DNA of 64,000 bases, taken from positions 124,001-188,000 of the forward strand of contig JAIXSO010000032.1 in NCBI GenBank assembly GCA_027484685.1, in the 5' to 3' direction. Position 1 is the stretch's first letter; every line of letters begins with the position of its first letter. Below the pieces are notes generated by a model. That model ran no database searches, was not told the DNA's origin, and saw nothing but the letters and a program-made list of their open reading frames with translations. Shown piece by piece: positions 7,709 through 15,954 of the stretch. The translations under genes were made by a program, and so were the position numbers. The DNA is from Bacteroidota bacterium. GTDB taxonomy: Bacteria > Bacteroidota > Bacteroidia > UKL13-3.

Positions 7709-8800
7709 CTAAAAAACCTCACATATTTGAAAATACAACCCTGAGTTATTATTTAACCCAACTGCATAATCTACTCTAATATTAGTACGTTGACTTTTAT
7801 TAATATTAAACCTCAATCCTGCGCCCATATTGGGATTAATATACTTTATTTCATTGTTAGGCTCGCTTAAAGTATTAACACCTGCAAAAGCTACCCCACC
7901 AATAAACCTCCATAAATGCGCCCTTAATTCAGCTTCGTAATGCAAAAGCAATTTACCTCGGTAACGACCTTGCACATAACCACGCGTAGTAAATTGTCTT
8001 CCGGTTTGAGGCATTATCATATAAGGCACATCGCCAAGGGCTTGTTCAACCATTATTCTATTGGCAAAAACCAAATTACGTGTAGTTTTAAATTGGTGAT
8101 AATAGCGAGCATCTAAACGCATGTTTAGCCAATCTTGAGTGCTACCCAATATTTTAGAATATGGATTAATTGCTACTTCTAAATATTTGCCTTTATAAGC
8201 ATTTTGAACATTATCTCTGCTATCAAAAATATAATGCACACCTAAGGTAGAAGCAGTAAACTGTTTGGTACCTATGGCATTGTTTTCAAAAAAACTCAAG
8301 GTATCTTTATCCGATTTTAAATCCCAACAAGTGTAAAGGCGGTATTGCAATCCTAAAAAATGATTTGTTTTAAGCTTACGCAAAATTCTTTCCTCTAGTT
8401 CTATAGCTTTATAGGCCACATTTTCTTTAACATTATCTTGCGTGTTTGAACCAAGTGCATAGGTATTTTCGGGCCAGTTTAAATATTGGAGTTTCCCTTG
8501 CCAAATCCAACTTTCGTTATTGGTAAATATTTGGTGGTTAAATTGCGCAGCAAACTGTCCGTTAGTGGTATTAATTACATAAGCTTGTGCATTGCTAAAA
8601 CGCGTAGTTTCTTTAGCGCCTAGCAAAAAATTCACATTGGTTAACACCCCATAACCAAAACCTATAAATGGATCGCTAACCAATACCGGCAATAGCGAAT
8701 AACTAAGCTTTTTGGTGGAATCTGCTTGGGCATTACCTTGCTTATAACCCATTAATAAGCACAAAACCAAACATACTAAAATACTTTTTTTTGAGCCCAT
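7709..8800 (-). CDS. Omp85/BamA-TamA family outer-membrane barrel protein
   Basis: 363 residues with a signal peptide (cleavage after GNAQA, about residue 26) and no POTRA repeats before the barrel. The barrel part shows surface-antigen (D15) features: YIFDSRDNVQNAYKGKYLEV, then the diagnostic motif TRGYVQGRYRGK (about residue 268), then MGAGLRFNINKSQRTNIRVD and a final strand. The lack of POTRA domains suggests a specialised relative rather than BamA itself; such POTRA-less Omp85 proteins of Bacteroidota have no established substrate. It stands alone, on the minus strand between the left repeat block and the defence operon. Confidence 0.82.
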   Translation of the reverse strand: MGSKKSILVCLVLCLLMGYKQGNAQADSTKKLSYSLLPVLVSDPFIGFGYGVLTNVNFLLGAKETTRFSNAQAYVINTTNGQFAAQFNHQIFTNNESWIWQGKLQYLNWPENTYALGSNTQDNVKENVAYKAIELEERILRKLKTNHFLGLQYRLYTCWDLKSDKDTLSFFENNAIGTKQFTASTLGVHYIFDSRDNVQNAYKGKYLEVAINPYSKILGSTQDWLNMRLDARYYHQFKTTRNLVFANRIMVEQALGDVPYMIMPQTGRQFTTRGYVQGRYRGKLLLHYEAELRAHLWRFIGGVAFAGVNTLSEPNNEIKYINPNMGAGLRFNINKSQRTNIRVDYAVGLNNNSGLYFQICEVF

Positions 8801-9138
8801 ACTTAAAATAGTTACCCTACAAATAAATGCTTTTTAGCCAATAGATGAAACACCTATCTTCAAATGAATAAACCTTATCGTCATTAATCTTTGAAAAGCT
8901 AGTAGGACGAAACAGTAACTAGTTACAAATGCTACTTTCATTTTAAATCCTTAGTAATCCACCCAAAGAATTTTCTATTAGATTAAAAATGGTTAAGTAT
9001 CTATTTTTCAAATACAAACTGTATAAAACAAAACAATAAGCAGTAATTTGTAGAACGCCTACTTATAATTTTTTAAAATAATATTTGGTAATCAGAAAAC
9101 TTTGTCTACTTTTGTAGCGTCATTACAAAGGAATAAAT
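8801..9138. other. Divergent promoter region of the restriction operon
   Basis: 338 bases between the barrel gene (minus) and the first gene of the restriction operon (plus). It is AT-rich, has no open frame of note, and ends in a good Bacteroidota promoter (9084-9114). No operator palindrome for a controller protein was seen. Confidence 0.6.
9084..9114 (+). promoter_or_regulatory. Bacteroidota sigma-A type promoter of the restriction operon
   Basis: TTTG at 9084-9087 (the -33 element), 19 bases, then TACTTTTG at 9107-9114 (the -7 element, consensus TAnnTTTG). Both elements match exactly. Transcription would begin around 9120, giving a short leader before the TTG start at 9139, with AAAGGAAT as a ribosome-binding site. 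Confidence 0.75.
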
Positions 9139-9696
9139 TTGAAAAAGCCAATAATAGATATATCAACCGTCCAAACTGGATTCTTTACAAAACCCTTAGG
9201 TGAAGGGGATGTTATTTATTTGCAAGTTAAGCATTTTGATGAGTTTGGACAATTGAAAAGTTCTTTGCATGGTGATTTATTATCTGCCTACATATCCGAA
9301 AAGCATCTTTTAAAAGACGGTGATGTGCTTTTTGCTGCCAAAGGAAGCAAAAATTTTGCAGCAGTATTTGAAAACCATAACGAACCCGCGGTTGCTTCAA
9401 CCTCCTTTTTAGTTATAAGACTAACCGACAAAAAAGTGTTGCCTCAATATTTGGCTTGGGTACTTAACAGCCACACAATGCAAACAATATTGAAAGGACA
9501 AGCCATCGGAACTTCCATTCCTTCTATTTCAAAACAAGTTTTAGAAAATCTGGAAATAGCATTGCCGAGTATTGAAACGCAAAAGGCTATTTTGCAAATT
9601 ACAGAACTCCGCAACAAAGAAAAATCTTTGAAACAGGAAATTGAAACACTTAGAGAAAAACAAATTCAACAACAAATAAACAACGCAATAAAATAA
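9139..9696 (+). CDS. Half-size type I restriction specificity subunit (HsdS-like)
   Basis: 185 residues: one target-recognition domain followed by one helical arm, i.e. half of an ordinary HsdS. The TRD resembles Methylase_S domains (VIYLQVKHFDEFGQLK, then LKDGDVLFAAKGSKNFAAVF) and the arm starts with the classical ENLEIALPSIETQKAILQI followed by a charged coiled coil to the C-terminus. The start is a TTG with a fair ribosome-binding site; no ATG lies suitably upstream. It is the first gene after the promoter, 5 bases before hsdM. A dimer of such halves, or exchange with the full HsdS at 12373, could give a second recognition specificity (inference). Confidence 0.8.
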   Translation: MKKPIIDISTVQTGFFTKPLGEGDVIYLQVKHFDEFGQLKSSLHGDLLSAYISEKHLLKDGDVLFAAKGSKNFAAVFENHNEPAVASTSFLVIRLTDKKVLPQYLAWVLNSHTMQTILKGQAIGTSIPSISKQVLENLEIALPSIETQKAILQITELRNKEKSLKQEIETLREKQIQQQINNAIK

Positions 9697-9701
9697 ATAC
9701 C

Positions 9702-11282
9702 ATGGCTAAAATAACTCAGAAAGACATTAACGATGCAGTATGGAAGGCTTGCGACACCTTTAGAGGAAGCATTGACCCAAGCGTTTACAAAGACTATGTG
9801 CTTACCATGCTGTTCCTGAAATATCTCAGCGATGTACATGACGATAAAATGGAAGGCTACTTGGCAAAATACAATGGTGATGCAGAACGTGCCAAACGAG
9901 CCATGCAACATGAGCGTTTTGTTGTGCCGGAGCATAGCCATTTTAAATTTCTGTACGATTCTCGTAATGAAGCCAACATTGGTGAACTCATTAATATTGC
10001 GTTGGCAGATTTGGAAGAAGCCAACCGAGAGAAATTATACAGTGAAGATGGTGCAGGGATTTTCCAAAACATTGACTTTAACAACAGCAAGCTCGGTGAA
10101 TCAAAAGACAAAAACACCAGATTGAAAAACCTGTTGCTTGATTTCAACAAAGATGCTTTGAACCTTCGTCCTTCGCATTTGGATGGCAACGATATTATTG
10201 GTGGAGCTTATGAATACTTAATTTCCAACTTTGCCAGTGATGCTGGTAAAAAAGCGGGTGAATTTTACACACCAAGCGAAGTTTCTACACTGCTTGCCCG
10301 TTTAACACAAAGCAAACCTGGCTCTCGTATATCTGACCCAACTTGTGGTTCGGGTTCTCTCCTAATTAAAGCAGGTGAAGAAGTGGGTTCTGATAATTTT
10401 TCGCTCTACGGACAAGAAGCCAATGGCAGCACCTGGGCTTTGGCGGTGATGAATATGTTTTTACATGGTTTCGACAATGCTACCATACGTTGGGGCGATA
10501 CCATACGCAACCCTAAACTGAAAGAAGGCGACACGTTAATGAAGTTTGATACAGTTGTAGCAAATCCACCATTCTCACTAGATAAATGGGGCAAGGTAGA
10601 AGACAAAGAAGGCGACAAAACCACCATCAGCTACGACCCTGAAACCGATAAATACAACCGTTTTTGGAGAGGTGTTCCTCCTAAAAGCAAAGGCGACTGG
10701 GCATTTATCAGCCACATGATAGAAACACTGAACGAACACGGCAAAGCAGGTGTGGTAGTACCACATGGAGTATTGTTCCGTGGCAGCAGCGAAGGCCGCA
10801 TACGCCAACGTACCATTGAAGAAAACCTGCTCGAAGCAGTAATTGGCTTACCTGCCAACCTGTTTTTTGGTACAGGTATTCCGGCTGCTATTCTCGTTTT
10901 CAACAAGCAAAAAACTGTCAGTTCGAGCGGAGTCGAGAACAACAACTTTTTGTTTATAGATGCAAGCAAACATTACGAAAGTGCCAAAAACCAAAATAGG
11001 TTACGTGAAAGCGATATTGAACACATTGTAAATACTTACCGTGATTTTGCTGCCGGCAAACTGAAGTCAGGTGTGGTGGAAGATAAATTCAGCTACGTGG
11101 CTACTGCCGCAGAAATACAAGAAAACGATTATAACCTGAACATACCCCGCTATGTGGATACATTTGAAGAAGAAGCCGAAGTGGATATTGCTGCGGTGCA
11201 AAAAGAGATTGAGCAATTGGAAGATGAATTAGTAAAAGTGCAGGCTGAAATTGACCAATATTTAACCCAACTAATCAGGTAG
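9702..11282 (+). CDS. hsdM: Type I restriction-modification DNA methyltransferase HsdM
   Basis: N6-adenine methyltransferase subunit; together with HsdS it methylates the recognition site using S-adenosylmethionine. Of 526 residues, about 8-150 form the HsdM N-terminal helical domain. The catalytic domain has the SAM motif SDPTCGSGSLL (residues 211-221) and the catalytic NPPF (288-291), preceded by GEFYTPSEV (about 187). A coiled tail ends the protein. Residues 407-413 (SSSGVEN) come from a 20-base repeat inserted in frame between two conserved stretches. It is 5 bases after the half-HsdS gene and 2 bases before the RhuM gene. Confidence 0.96.
   Translation: MAKITQKDINDAVWKACDTFRGSIDPSVYKDYVLTMLFLKYLSDVHDDKMEGYLAKYNGDAERAKRAMQHERFVVPEHSHFKFLYDSRNEANIGELINIALADLEEANREKLYSEDGAGIFQNIDFNNSKLGESKDKNTRLKNLLLDFNKDALNLRPSHLDGNDIIGGAYEYLISNFASDAGKKAGEFYTPSEVSTLLARLTQSKPGSRISDPTCGSGSLLIKAGEEVGSDNFSLYGQEANGSTWALAVMNMFLHGFDNATIRWGDTIRNPKLKEGDTLMKFDTVVANPPFSLDKWGKVEDKEGDKTTISYDPETDKYNRFWRGVPPKSKGDWAFISHMIETLNEHGKAGVVVPHGVLFRGSSEGRIRQRTIEENLLEAVIGLPANLFFGTGIPAAILVFNKQKTVSSSGVENNNFLFIDASKHYESAKNQNRLRESDIEHIVNTYRDFAAGKLKSGVVEDKFSYVATAAEIQENDYNLNIPRYVDTFEEEAEVDIAAVQKEIEQLEDELVKVQAEIDQYLTQLIR
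10921..10940 (+). repeat. Short dispersed repeat inserted in frame in hsdM
   Basis: GTTCGAGCGGAGTCGAGAAC, an imperfect palindrome. Its core GAGCGGAGYCGA matches the intergenic repeats at 3233-3257 and 27646-27680. It reads as SSSGVEN (residues 407-413) between VFNKQKTV and NNNFLFIDASKHYE, where HsdM relatives normally run straight from a lysine/asparagine-rich turn into the FIDAS strand. Confidence 0.65.
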
Positions 11283-11284
11283 CT

Positions 11285-12373
11285 ATGGCAAAACAACTGA
11301 AAAAGGCTAACGTGGGTTTTAATGAAATTTTACTTTACACCACACCCAATGGAAAAGTAAAAGTTGAAATTTATCTGCAAAACGAAACTATTTGGCTCAC
11401 ACAGCAAAAAATCGCTGATTTGTTTGGCGTGGACAGAACGGTGGTGACCAAACACTTAACCAATATTTATTCAGAGGGGGAATTAGAAAAAGGAGCAACT
11501 AGTGCAAAAATTGCACAAGTTCAATTGGAAGGAAATAGGGAGGTAAACAGACAAATTGAATATTATAATCTTGATGCAATCATTTCTGTTGGTTATAGAG
11601 TAAGCAGCAGTCAGGCAACGGCTTTTAGAATTTGGGCTACCGAGCGACTTAAAGAGTACATCATCAAAGGTTTTACGATGGATGATGAGCGCCTGAAAAA
11701 CCCTAACAACATTTTTGGGAAAGATTACTTTGAAGAGCAGCTTGCCCGCATCCGAGACATACGCAGCAGCGAACGCAGGTTTTATCAAAAAATAACCGAC
11801 ATCTATGCCCAATGCAGTGCCGACTATAAAGCCGATTCAGAAATCACCAAAACCTTTTTTGCCACCGTGCAAAACAAGTTGCATTGGGCCATTACAGGGC
11901 AAACAGCTGCCGAAATTATACATACACGAGCCAACAGCAACAAAGAAAATATGGGATTGTCTAATTGGAAAAATGCTCCTGAAGGAAAAATTCGCAAAAC
12001 AGATATTGGCATTGCCAAAAACTACCTGAATGAAAAAGAAATAGACGGATTGAACCGCATTGTAAGCATGTACTTAGACTTTGCCGAAATGCAAGCCAGC
12101 AGAGGCATAATCATGTACATGAAAGACTGGACAGCCCGCTTAGATGCCTTTTTGCAGTTCAATGAACAGGCCATATTGAAAGATGCCGGAAAAGTAAGCC
12201 ACGAAGTTGCTTTAGCGCTTGCAGAAAATGAATTTGATAAATACAGCAAAAAGCAGGATACTCATTACGAAAGCGATTTTGATAAAAACCTGAAGACAGC
12301 CAAACAAATAGAACAAGCCGAAGATGACTTGGACAAAGCCATGAAAAAACTACAAACCAAAAAGAAAAAATAA
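11285..12373 (+). CDS. RhuM family protein
   Basis: 362 residues of the RhuM (virulence-associated, DNA-binding-like) family, which commonly sits inside type I restriction operons with unknown role. Typical features: LYTTPNGKVKVEIYLQNETI at the start, a helix-turn-helix-like WLTQQKIADLFGVDRTVVTKHL (residues about 37-58), the GYRVSSSQATAFRIWATERL segment (about 102-121), and a lysine-rich tail. It begins 2 bases after the hsdM stop and ends with its last base overlapping the ATG-side of hsdS. The family was first named in Salmonella; a regulatory or anti-phage role is inferred only. Confidence 0.88.
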   Translation: MAKQLKKANVGFNEILLYTTPNGKVKVEIYLQNETIWLTQQKIADLFGVDRTVVTKHLTNIYSEGELEKGATSAKIAQVQLEGNREVNRQIEYYNLDAIISVGYRVSSSQATAFRIWATERLKEYIIKGFTMDDERLKNPNNIFGKDYFEEQLARIRDIRSSERRFYQKITDIYAQCSADYKADSEITKTFFATVQNKLHWAITGQTAAEIIHTRANSNKENMGLSNWKNAPEGKIRKTDIGIAKNYLNEKEIDGLNRIVSMYLDFAEMQASRGIIMYMKDWTARLDAFLQFNEQAILKDAGKVSHEVALALAENEFDKYSKKQDTHYESDFDKNLKTAKQIEQAEDDLDKAMKKLQTKKKK

Positions 12374-13599
12374 TGGCAGAAACAAAAAATACCAAAGCGT
12401 TTTACAATACTGAAATTCCAGAAGGATGGAGTGTTTCTTTATTAGGAGAATTAGGGACGTTTTCCAAAGGAAAAGGAATATTGAAGGAGCAAGTAATTTC
12501 TGATGGGTTACCATGTATTCGCTATGGAGAAATTTATACAACTCACGATTTTATAATTAAAAATTTTAAGTCATTCATAAGCAATGATGTTGCAACTGAA
12601 AGCAAAGAAATTCAAATGGGTGACATTCTTTTTGCTGGCTCAGGTGAAACACTAGAAGAAATTGGAAAAGCTGTTGCTTATATTGGAAATCATAAAGCGT
12701 ATGCAGGTGGTGATGTGATTATTCTTTCAACGAAAAAGGATGTTAATCCAGAGTGTCTTTCATATGCTTTGGAAACTGATTTTGTAAAGAGGCAAAAGCG
12801 AGTTTTAGGTCAAGGCAACTCAGTTGTTCATATTTATTCAAGTGATTTATCAAAAGTAAAAATCCCACTCCCCCCGCTCCCCGAGCAAAAAGCCATTGCC
12901 CAAGTGCTCAGCACGGCAGATGCCGCTATACGCACCACGGAAAAACTTATCGTCCAAAAAGAACTCCGTAAAAAATGGCTCATGCAGCAATTGCTTACGG
13001 GGAAGAAAAGGTTGAAAGGGTTTGGTGGAGAGTGGAAGGAAAACAAACTAGAATTCTTCATAAAAGATTATAAGCAGAAGCCTACTGATGAAGATAACTA
13101 TGAAGTATTGACATCTGCAAAAGCAGGATTAATGAAGCAAACTGATTATTATGGTGACAATAGAATAACAAATAGAGATGATGCAGATTACAATGTTATA
13201 CCACCAAATTATTTGACCTATCGTTCAAGAAGTGACGATGGCTTATTCACTTTCAATAAAAATGATTTAGGAATAACTGGTTTGATAAGTGGATACTATC
13301 CCGTTTTTACAATTAAGAATGGAGATATAAATTTCATGCTGATGTACATGAATTATTACAGACAAAAGTTGACCAAATATGCCATTGGTACATCACAACT
13401 TGTTTTGGCAATGAATGCTCTCAAAGAAGCAAAGTTCCATTTACCAAAAGAAGAAGAACAAACCGCTATTGCACAGGTGCTTCAGGCGGCAGATAAAGAA
13501 ATCAGCCTGTTCAAAGCCAAAGCAGAGAAGTTGCGGGAGCAGAAAAAGGGTTTGATGCAACAGTTGTTAACTGGGAAGGTGAGGTTGAAAATTGATTAG
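12373..13599 (+). CDS. hsdS: Type I restriction specificity subunit HsdS
   Basis: Determines the bipartite target sequence of the HsdMS methyltransferase and HsdMSR nuclease. The 408 residues show the internal duplication of a full HsdS: TRD1 (about 12-165), first conserved arm PLPPLPEQKAIAQVLSTAD and LMQQLLTGKKRLKGF (about 166-217), TRD2 (about 220-355), then second arm PKEEEQTAIAQVLQAADKE and GLMQQLLTGKVRLK. The two arms are near copies of each other, as usual. It overlaps the RhuM gene by one base. The TRDs do not resemble that of the half-HsdS at 9139, so the two gene products should recognise different sequences. Confidence 0.95.
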   Translation: MAETKNTKAFYNTEIPEGWSVSLLGELGTFSKGKGILKEQVISDGLPCIRYGEIYTTHDFIIKNFKSFISNDVATESKEIQMGDILFAGSGETLEEIGKAVAYIGNHKAYAGGDVIILSTKKDVNPECLSYALETDFVKRQKRVLGQGNSVVHIYSSDLSKVKIPLPPLPEQKAIAQVLSTADAAIRTTEKLIVQKELRKKWLMQQLLTGKKRLKGFGGEWKENKLEFFIKDYKQKPTDEDNYEVLTSAKAGLMKQTDYYGDNRITNRDDADYNVIPPNYLTYRSRSDDGLFTFNKNDLGITGLISGYYPVFTIKNGDINFMLMYMNYYRQKLTKYAIGTSQLVLAMNALKEAKFHLPKEEEQTAIAQVLQAADKEISLFKAKAEKLREQKKGLMQQLLTGKVRLKID

Positions 13600-13629
13600 G
13601 AAAAAGTATTAATTAAATTAGTAGCCATT

Positions 13630-14385
13630 ATGGAAAATAAAGACACAAAAGAAAAAATTTTAAATGATAGTAAGGTTTCAAACTTAACTATTCATGAAAG
13701 CTATATATGGAATCATTTAATCAATTCAATTCCTGATAATCTAAATGATATGCCTCATTATTTTTCTCCATTAACTAATTACGAAAAAAACATAGATTTT
13801 AATGAAAAATTTAACCTAAGAAAGTTAGAAATTCCTTTACACATATATCTAAAAAATAATACAATAATTAATCCTGTTTTGGATGAACTAAATAATATTA
13901 TTGAAGAAAACGATATTATTTTAAGGCCACTGAATGATGATGATGCCCTAAACTTTAAAAAAATAAATGGCATTCAAATTCAAGACGACAACGAAACTGC
14001 TTGGGAATATTATTTAAATTACAGCATGCAAGATTTTAATGTAGAGCCAGGTTTTGCGGCATTATTATTCACATACAAAGGTTTTTCTATGGCAGCAATT
14101 TCAATTCACCCTGGAGGTAATATTGATGTAAGAGGGCCTTATATGATGTCGAAGTTGTATGTATTAAAATATGGAAATATTTTAAATTATAGTTCCCTTA
14201 AAGGTTTTATTCATGGAACCAGTATCGTTTTAGATTCATACCAAATTAATAGTAAATTTTTCTTTAACGAATCTTGTAATGTTTGGCAGCATAAAAAAAA
14301 CAATCTATTGCTCGACATTCAAATATCTAATCTCCCCTCAAATATTGATTTTGATTATGATGAAATTCCTGAAATATTAAAATAA
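13630..14385 (+). CDS. Unrecognised 251-residue protein in the restriction operon
   Basis: I do not recognise this family. The protein is acidic to neutral, Asn/Ile/Lys-rich, without signal peptide, membrane segment or obvious catalytic motif. Segments that look structured are FAALLFTYKGFSMAAISIHP and an adjacent GGNIDVRGPYMMSKLYV, suggestive of a beta-rich globular core, after an N-terminal half of helices. It begins 30 bases after hsdS with an ATG, and is more AT-rich than the hsd genes, suggesting separate acquisition. Its place between hsdS and the glycosylase-like trio makes a defence-related or toxin/antitoxin role possible, but nothing in the sequence proves it. Confidence 0.55.
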   Translation: MENKDTKEKILNDSKVSNLTIHESYIWNHLINSIPDNLNDMPHYFSPLTNYEKNIDFNEKFNLRKLEIPLHIYLKNNTIINPVLDELNNIIEENDIILRPLNDDDALNFKKINGIQIQDDNETAWEYYLNYSMQDFNVEPGFAALLFTYKGFSMAAISIHPGGNIDVRGPYMMSKLYVLKYGNILNYSSLKGFIHGTSIVLDSYQINSKFFFNESCNVWQHKKNNLLLDIQISNLPSNIDFDYDEIPEILK

Positions 14386-14515
14386 TAAGTGTTGTTTAAA
14401 TTAAAATAGATACATATGGAAACAAGAATTAGTTTTAGGGCAATTAATCCTACTTTTAATTAAAAATGAACTGATGAATATAATTAATGTAAAGAAAGTA
14501 ATAACAATATGAAAT

Positions 14516-15166
14516 ATGACTTGTAAACACAAATTTTGTACTGACTTAGATTTAAGTTATGTTGATTATGAACCTGAAATACTTATTGTGGGTACATTTA
14601 ACCCAGAATGGCCAAAGGCTAATTATGCCGAATGGTTTTATGGTCGTACAGATGCTAATTACTTTTGGGATGTTCTGCCCAGAATGTTTGAAGGTAAATC
14701 ATTACTAACAGCCACACCAGAGGAATGGAAAGACTTTTGCAAACGAAATAAAATTGCCATTACCGATTTAATAAAAGAAGTAACTACGTTCAATCAAAAG
14801 AATGAAGAGGATAAGGCAGTACTTGCAACCTATGGAGACAAGGCACTAATTGAAAATGAAAAGGATTTTATTTACAATTCAATTTCTGACCTGATAACAA
14901 AATTCCCTTCGATAAAACATATTTATTTTACACGAAAGCTTGATAGCAATTGGAAAGCCGTTTGGGGTGAATGTGGAATAAAAAACTTAGCTACTATTAA
15001 CGAATTATACACCCCATCTCGCTATGCATCGTATGCAACAAGTAAGTGGAGGAAGGAAATTGGCAAATATGAAAAGCCAATGTCTATTCCTGATTTTATC
15101 ATAGGAAAATGGAGACCAGTTTTCGAAAAACATGGATATAATTCAAAAATTAAAATAGAACTATGA
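14516..15166 (+). CDS. Uracil-DNA glycosylase-superfamily-like protein
   Basis: 216 residues. The N-terminus resembles the UDG superfamily: a first strand and motif 1 loop EILIVGTFNPEWP (about residues 21-33) followed by FYGRTDANYFWDVLPRMF (about 42-59), which matches the pattern of a strand, loop, YG, and NxFW helix in mismatch/uracil glycosylases. A plausible later strand is IKHIYFTRKLDSNW (about 142-155); a canonical catalytic motif 2 was not recognised. It could excise a damaged or modified base, or merely bind DNA. It overlaps the metallophosphoesterase gene by 4 bases. The 130 bases before it hold only short frames. Confidence 0.5.
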   Translation: MTCKHKFCTDLDLSYVDYEPEILIVGTFNPEWPKANYAEWFYGRTDANYFWDVLPRMFEGKSLLTATPEEWKDFCKRNKIAITDLIKEVTTFNQKNEEDKAVLATYGDKALIENEKDFIYNSISDLITKFPSIKHIYFTRKLDSNWKAVWGECGIKNLATINELYTPSRYASYATSKWRKEIGKYEKPMSIPDFIIGKWRPVFEKHGYNSKIKIEL

Positions 15167-15954
15167 AACTCCAATACGCCTCCGACCTTCACTTAGAATT
15201 TCCTGCCAATAAGGAATATCTAAAACAGCACCCCTTACAGCCTTTGGGCGATGTATTGGTGTTAGCTGGAGATATTGTACCTTTTGCTGTGATGGATAAA
15301 CACAAAGATTTTTTTAGTTATGTTTCAGATAATTTTAAAACCACCTATTGGTTACCAGGCAACCATGAATACTATTATTATGATTTGGCCAATAAATGTG
15401 GTTCAATCCATGAAAAGATAAAAAGCAATGTGTTTTTAGTAAATAATATGGCTTTTAACCATGAGGAAATAAAATTGGTTTTTTCTACTTTATGGTCAAG
15501 GATAAGCAGTGAGAATGAATGGAATATTGAACGAAGTGTAAGTGATTTTCATGTAATAAAGTACAACAAAATGCGCTTTTCTGTTCCTGTTTTTAACCAA
15601 TTGCATGAAGAGAGTTTGGCTTTTATTAAATTGGAAGTACATCGGGAAGAGTTCGGAACAACATCGGTAGAAGTACAGCAAGATAACAGTAAAACTGTGG
15701 TTGTAACTCATCATGTTCCCACCTTTTTAAATTACCCTGAGCAGTATAAGCAAAGTAGCATTAATCAGGCATTCGGTGTGGAGTTATTTGATTTAATAGA
15801 AGCAAGCAATTTAAATGCTTGGATATTCGGACACCATCATGAAAATATTCCTAGTTTTAAAATTGGCAACACAGAAATGTTGACCAATCAATTGGGTTAT
15901 GTGCAACAAAATGAACATCGGTTTTTTAAAACAAATAAATGTATTGAATTATGA
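15163..15954 (+). CDS. Calcineurin-like metallophosphoesterase
   Basis: 263 residues with the full set of metal-binding motifs of the two-metal phosphoesterase fold: SDLHLEF (Asp8, His10), AGDIV (Asp37), GNHEY (Asn67, His68), VVTHHVP (about residue 185) and FGHHHEN (about residue 225). No extra nuclease capping domain is visible, so it resembles stand-alone phosphoesterases or nucleases of unknown substrate. ATG overlaps the previous gene by 4 bases and its stop overlaps the next ATG by 4 bases, so the three genes are translationally coupled. In this DNA-processing context nucleic acid is a likely substrate (inference). Confidence 0.88.
   Translation: MKLQYASDLHLEFPANKEYLKQHPLQPLGDVLVLAGDIVPFAVMDKHKDFFSYVSDNFKTTYWLPGNHEYYYYDLANKCGSIHEKIKSNVFLVNNMAFNHEEIKLVFSTLWSRISSENEWNIERSVSDFHVIKYNKMRFSVPVFNQLHEESLAFIKLEVHREEFGTTSVEVQQDNSKTVVVTHHVPTFLNYPEQYKQSSINQAFGVELFDLIEASNLNAWIFGHHHENIPSFKIGNTEMLTNQLGYVQQNEHRFFKTNKCIEL

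Noticed and set aside
9666-10969. Several minus-strand frames over hsdM
   Set aside because: They overlap a gene with full family motifs and have low-complexity, Ser/Phe-rich translations.
14415-14462. 15-codon frame before the glycosylase-like gene
   Set aside because: Too short, no family, ordinary chance frame in AT-rich DNA.
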